DNA of 8,419 nt from GCA-2747515 sp964427825 (GTDB taxonomy: Bacteria; Patescibacteriota; Minisyncoccia; Moranbacterales; GCA-2747515): contig CAYRUU010000036.1 of assembly GCA_964427825.1 (NCBI GenBank), positions 1 to 8,419 of the forward strand. The letters are read 5' to 3'. The translations under genes were made by a program, and so were the position numbers. The notes under the pieces were generated by a model. It had not been told where the DNA came from. It made no database searches and worked only from the letters and a program-made list of their open reading frames with translations. Below, in pieces: positions 5,846 to 8,419 of the stretch (the stretch's first letter is position 1; each line of letters begins with the position of its first letter).

Positions 5846-6796
5846 CTATTCCTTCTTGCCAAGATATTCCGCCAACGCTTCCCGATAGTGTCGCAACGGC
5901 GGAATTTTTGTGACTCTCAAAACGGATGATGACGGACGGCGCGCCGGACGCGGCATGTCTTCGGATGTGATGGGCACCACCGGTGTGGTGACGCCCGCCA
6001 ACGCAAATAACTCCTTCACACCCTCATACCACGTGCACGCACCTTCATTGGCAACGTGGTAAACATCGTACGGCATGTTTTTTTCCACGATCTCTTTGGT
6101 AGCGCGCGCAAGATCCGGCGCATACGTAAACTTACTGGTCTCACCGTGAATCACGCGAAGTTCATCTCGCTCCTTCCCAAGATGCAGCATCGTATCAAAA
6201 AAACTCTTCTTACCTGCAGCACTCGCTGCCGGTTTGCCAAACAATTTTGACAGACGGATGATGTAGAACGATCCCCCGTGCCTACGCACTTCCTGCTCCC
6301 CGCCATATTTGCTCTTGCCATATTCCGACAATGGACGCGGCACGTCATCTTCGTGGTAGGCCCAATAGTCAAAGCTGGACGCATCGCCGCGATACATGCA
6401 TGTCGCACAGCCCTGCCCGCAACAATGCGGATTTTTGCCGTCACTATACTCCGGCCTCTCACCGTCAAACACATAGTCGCTAGAATAGTGTACCAATGTC
6501 GCACTCAGCGCCTTAGCAATTTTTGCCAACTCCCCGGGCACACGCATGTTGAGCGTTTGTGCCGCTTCACGCTGCTCGGCATCTTCCTCACACGCATCCA
6601 CGGCGTTGTATGCCACCGCATTGATCATGAGATCCGGCCACAGATCCGTCAACTGTGTACGCAACTGCGCAAAATCCGTCACGTCAATATCCTCGCGATC
6701 CCACGCAGTAACCGCATAGTTCCCATCCGCACCAAAAAGATCCACGAGCTCCTGTCCCAACATGCCCTTTGCTCCCAAAATGACCACCTTTTGCAT
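5846..6796 (-). CDS. rfbD: RmlD-like dTDP-4-dehydrorhamnose reductase (extended SDR) with Cys-rich insertion
   Basis: 316 aa from ATG 6796; a GTG two codons upstream is also open. RmlD-family proteins reduce dTDP-4-keto-rhamnose to dTDP-rhamnose in the cytoplasm using NAD(P)H. Visible are the nucleotide-binding GAKGMLG (Gly8, 11, 14), the RmlD-typical NAVAYNAVDACEEDAE, YSSDYVFDGE (Ser105, Ser106, Asp107), the YGKSK catalytic pair Tyr159/Lys163, and RLSKLFGKP, TYAPDLA and YHVANEGACTWYE. Between VFDGE and YGKSK there is an extra stretch of roughly 25 residues carrying HCCGQGCATCMY (Cys125, 126, 130, 133), not usual for this family. There is no good ribosome site. The gene lies 67 nt after the thioredoxin-fold gene, probably on the same transcript. 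No other rhamnose genes (rmlA, B, C) are in view, so the exact sugar substrate is uncertain. It could be a paralogue acting on another nucleotide sugar. Confidence 0.85.
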   Translation of the reverse strand: MQKVVILGAKGMLGQELVDLFGADGNYAVTAWDREDIDVTDFAQLRTQLTDLWPDLMINAVAYNAVDACEEDAEQREAAQTLNMRVPGELAKIAKALSATLVHYSSDYVFDGERPEYSDGKNPHCCGQGCATCMYRGDASSFDYWAYHEDDVPRPLSEYGKSKYGGEQEVRRHGGSFYIIRLSKLFGKPAASAAGKKSFFDTMLHLGKERDELRVIHGETSKFTYAPDLARATKEIVEKNMPYDVYHVANEGACTWYEGVKELFALAGVTTPVVPITSEDMPRPARRPSSSVLRVTKIPPLRHYREALAEYLGKKE

Positions 6797-6863
6797 ATGC
6801 ACTGTTTACATTTAGAGAAATCCACCATTGTGCGCACCGTCGTTCCACGCCAATACGATCGCA

Positions 6864-7274
6864 CTATTCTTGCGCCGGCATGTCCGCTCCGATTTTGTCG
6901 GCAAAGAATGCAATAATGTCCTGATCACCCACACGGCACGTCTCTCCATCCCACAAGAGCGGTACACCGCTACCCACGCCACAGCGATCCACCACACCGC
7001 GCATTTCCGCGGCATTCGCCCGGTCGCGATACACTTCCTTTTCCGTAAATACTACCTTCTCGTGGATGGCATTTTCTGCAACATATGCATCCACATTTTT
7101 GCAATGCGGGCATGTGTCACCATAATACAACACGATCCCCTCCGGAAGACTGCCTGCCTGACCGCCACTATTGTCCGCCGGGCCCGGCAAGAATATATAG
7201 AGCGCCACAAGCGCCACAACAGCGGCAAGAACAATGCCGACCGGCATCATCAGTGATTTTTTTTGTTGGTCCAT
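6864..7274 (-). CDS. Membrane-anchored CPHC thioredoxin-fold oxidoreductase
   Basis: 136 aa from ATG 7274; longer reading upstream would run into the preceding gene. Lys5/Lys6 precede one membrane helix (about 10-29), giving an N-in topology with the domain outside. After a Gly/Ser linker comes a small thioredoxin/glutaredoxin-like domain: IVLYYGDTCPHCKNVD with active-site Cys55 and Cys58 (the same CPHC as DsbA), then a helix, KVVFTEKEVYRD, and GVPLLWDGETC with the likely cis-Pro105. Two further cysteines (Cys98, Cys113) are present. It probably oxidises or shuffles disulfides in exported proteins, though direction cannot be read from sequence. It follows the membrane-protein gene by 19 nt and precedes the RmlD-like gene. 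No clear Shine-Dalgarno sequence is seen. Confidence 0.85.
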   Translation of the reverse strand: MDQQKKSLMMPVGIVLAAVVALVALYIFLPGPADNSGGQAGSLPEGIVLYYGDTCPHCKNVDAYVAENAIHEKVVFTEKEVYRDRANAAEMRGVVDRCGVGSGVPLLWDGETCRVGDQDIIAFFADKIGADMPAQE

Positions 7275-7293
7275 ACGATGATTTTTTATACTA

Positions 7294-8295
7294 TTAAAAC
7301 ATGATGGTTTCCACATGCACCGTACGACGTACCGTGCGCACCAATCCGTATCGGCGCAGCAGAGCCACACCGCCCCGCACGCCGATCGTCGCCACAAAAC
7401 GAATCACTGGGGAAACCATCATGGCGACAACAAAAAATGTCGTTCCAAAAATTTCCACGCGATACTTGTGAAACGTCTGGTTGCGGTTGATGAGGTTGGA
7501 AACCTGCATATCAATCATATCAGCAAAAACATCACGTGCCAAGTCGGTGCCGCGTACCTCTCGCCCGATCATTGTGCCAGCCACCTCTCGCAATTGCGTT
7601 ATCGTATAGTCCATTGCAAGATGTGTCGGCGCATGCAGCCACTGCGGCGTCACAAGAGCTGTCGCCGTCTGCAGACCGTCCGTCGTTAGCTGCTTGCGCA
7701 CGAGGTCGCGCAAATAATCGTCCACCGTCATTGACGTCTCACCCGCCATCTCCGATGATGCCACCACCTGCCCCGCCACCACATTGCTCACCGTCGGCGA
7801 TAAGTGCGGTGCCGCAACATCCGACATGTGCTGCTTGAGGTAGAAGTAGTAGTGACTGGATGTGATGATAACGAGCGCCGTCATCACATAGAAAATACCA
7901 CTTTGCACAACAAGCCCCGCATCCAACCGAATTACATTGAACACCGTGCGACGCATCACACGCACACCATAGTACAAAAGCGCCACACCAAGCACAGCAA
8001 CACCCGCATGCACCACGCCCGCACCGAAAAGTAGCGTCGGCACACACGCCGCAGCCACCGTCGGTGCAATAGCGCACGTCGTTGCCACCGTAATGGTAAA
8101 AATAATCGCAAGGGCGATAAACACCGCACAACCACACACCGCTGCAATCCATGCGCCAACTGCCGTCATGCCAGTCATCGTCGCAAAACCGAAAAACCCG
8201 AAAAAAAACCATCCACTCGCAACAACACACGCCGCAAAGACATGGTCTCGCCGCAGCATTCTCCGCCGTTCGCTTGTACTCACATACTCATCCAT
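7294..8295 (-). CDS. Multi-pass membrane protein of unknown function
   Basis: 333 aa. I do not recognise a family. After a basic N-terminus (ERRRMLRRDH) come about five hydrophobic segments near 18-40, 44-71, 75-91, 93-111 and 126-148. A mostly hydrophilic region follows at about 150-280 with helix-forming stretches (VDDYLRDLVRKQL; LARDVFADMIDMQVSNLINR). A last membrane helix lies at about 282-306, before a very basic tail with RRYGLVRTVRR. No catalytic, ATP-binding or transporter signature is visible. The middle domain probably sits between the fifth and sixth helices on one side of the membrane. ATG 8295 is chosen because GGTG lies about 7 nt upstream and an extended -10 is placed suitably; GTG and TTG further up are in frame. 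It is first of three leftward genes, so a link to the envelope oxidoreductase downstream is possible but unproven. Confidence 0.75.
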   Translation of the reverse strand: MDEYVSTSERRRMLRRDHVFAACVVASGWFFFGFFGFATMTGMTAVGAWIAAVCGCAVFIALAIIFTITVATTCAIAPTVAAACVPTLLFGAGVVHAGVAVLGVALLYYGVRVMRRTVFNVIRLDAGLVVQSGIFYVMTALVIITSSHYYFYLKQHMSDVAAPHLSPTVSNVVAGQVVASSEMAGETSMTVDDYLRDLVRKQLTTDGLQTATALVTPQWLHAPTHLAMDYTITQLREVAGTMIGREVRGTDLARDVFADMIDMQVSNLINRNQTFHKYRVEIFGTTFFVVAMMVSPVIRFVATIGVRGGVALLRRYGLVRTVRRTVHVETIMF

Positions 8296-8320
8296 GTATT
8301 TCACCAACTAGGCATCCATG

Positions 8321-8329
8321 ATCATAGCA
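8321..8329 (-). promoter_or_regulatory. Predicted extended -10 promoter for the membrane protein operon
   Basis: On the minus strand TGC-TATGAT (TG element 8327-8329, -10 hexamer 8321-8326) is a near-consensus extended -10. No good -35 is found at 16-18 bp; the hexamer at 17-bp spacing is TGGTTC. The expected start is near 8314, about 20 nt before ATG 8295. The rest of 8296-8419 holds no gene that I can see. Confidence 0.5.
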
Positions 8330-8350
8330 GATATTTTCACTATGAACCAT

Positions 8351-8381
8351 ACAGTTCTTTTTGTCCATTGAGAAAAACTGT
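8351..8381. repeat. Inverted repeat upstream of the membrane protein promoter
   Basis: ACAGTT (8351-8356) pairs with AACTGT (8376-8381). Inside it, after a one-base bulge, TTT can pair with AAA. It lies 25 bp or more upstream of the -10. There is no T-run on either strand after the stem, so it is not a standard terminator. It may be a regulator site or chance. Confidence 0.3.
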
Positions 8382-8419
8382 CAAACGTGCCGTCCTGATA
8401 CCATGACTGTCTGACATGG

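Noticed and set aside
6830..6837. GTGCGCAC palindrome between the thioredoxin-fold and RmlD-like genes
   Set aside because: An 8-bp palindrome with no T-run, too short and too common to call a terminator or operator.
6278..6916. A 212-codon plus-strand open frame opposite the RmlD-like gene
   Set aside because: Antisense shadow: no recognisable motif and no ribosome site, while the opposite strand carries clear SDR motifs.
8379..8384. Perfect TTGACA on the minus strand
   Set aside because: At 16-18 bp downstream there is only A-rich sequence (AAAAGA at 17 bp) with no -10. It is too far from the TGC-TATGAT element to be its -35.

Overview
The window looks like chromosomal DNA of a Patescibacteria/CPR-type bacterium. 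The basis is a compact layout and protein types I associate with that group: a C39_2-like peptidase with a CEEAS active site, a membrane-anchored CPHC thioredoxin-fold protein, a MutY-like glycosylase with a GLGYNRRA motif and no MutT-like domain, and a secreted protein built from four-Cys modules plus DUF11-like repeats. The genes use the standard code with TGA as a stop, so this is not a TGA-Gly lineage. The lineage call is inference, and no marker gene is present to confirm it.

Layout, left to right. Positions 1-2299 (minus) hold the first 766 codons of a large secreted repeat protein that runs off the left edge just as an SdrD B-like domain begins. Positions 2300-2443 hold its promoter, a striking 9-bp inverted repeat around the -10, and an intrinsic terminator for the next operon. 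Positions 2444-5155 (minus) are a tight three-gene unit transcribed leftwards: C39-like membrane peptidase, MutY-like adenine glycosylase and IspH. Its gene junctions are a 4-bp overlap and a 4-bp gap. Positions 5156-5251 are a divergent control region with two overlapping extended -10 promoters. Positions 5252-5827 (plus) encode a lone DEDDy 3'-5' exonuclease/RNase H-like protein. Positions 5846-8295 (minus) are a second leftward gene set: an unknown multi-pass membrane protein, a membrane-anchored CPHC thioredoxin-fold protein and an RmlD-like sugar-nucleotide reductase with a cysteine-rich insertion. Positions 8296-8419 are upstream control sequence.

The genes cover envelope biology (surface repeat protein, anchored peptidase, extracytoplasmic disulfide oxidoreductase, sugar-nucleotide reductase), DNA maintenance (MutY, exonuclease) and isoprenoid synthesis (IspH). 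The surface protein has one cysteine pair in each of its five repeats, always exactly 25 residues apart, and so is a plausible client of the CPHC protein. I see no phage, transposon, CRISPR, tRNA or rRNA. I find no clear new multi-gene system. The best leads are the CCGxGCxxC insertion in the RmlD-like enzyme, the operator-like repeat upstream of the surface gene, and a conversion-like tract between two of its repeats.
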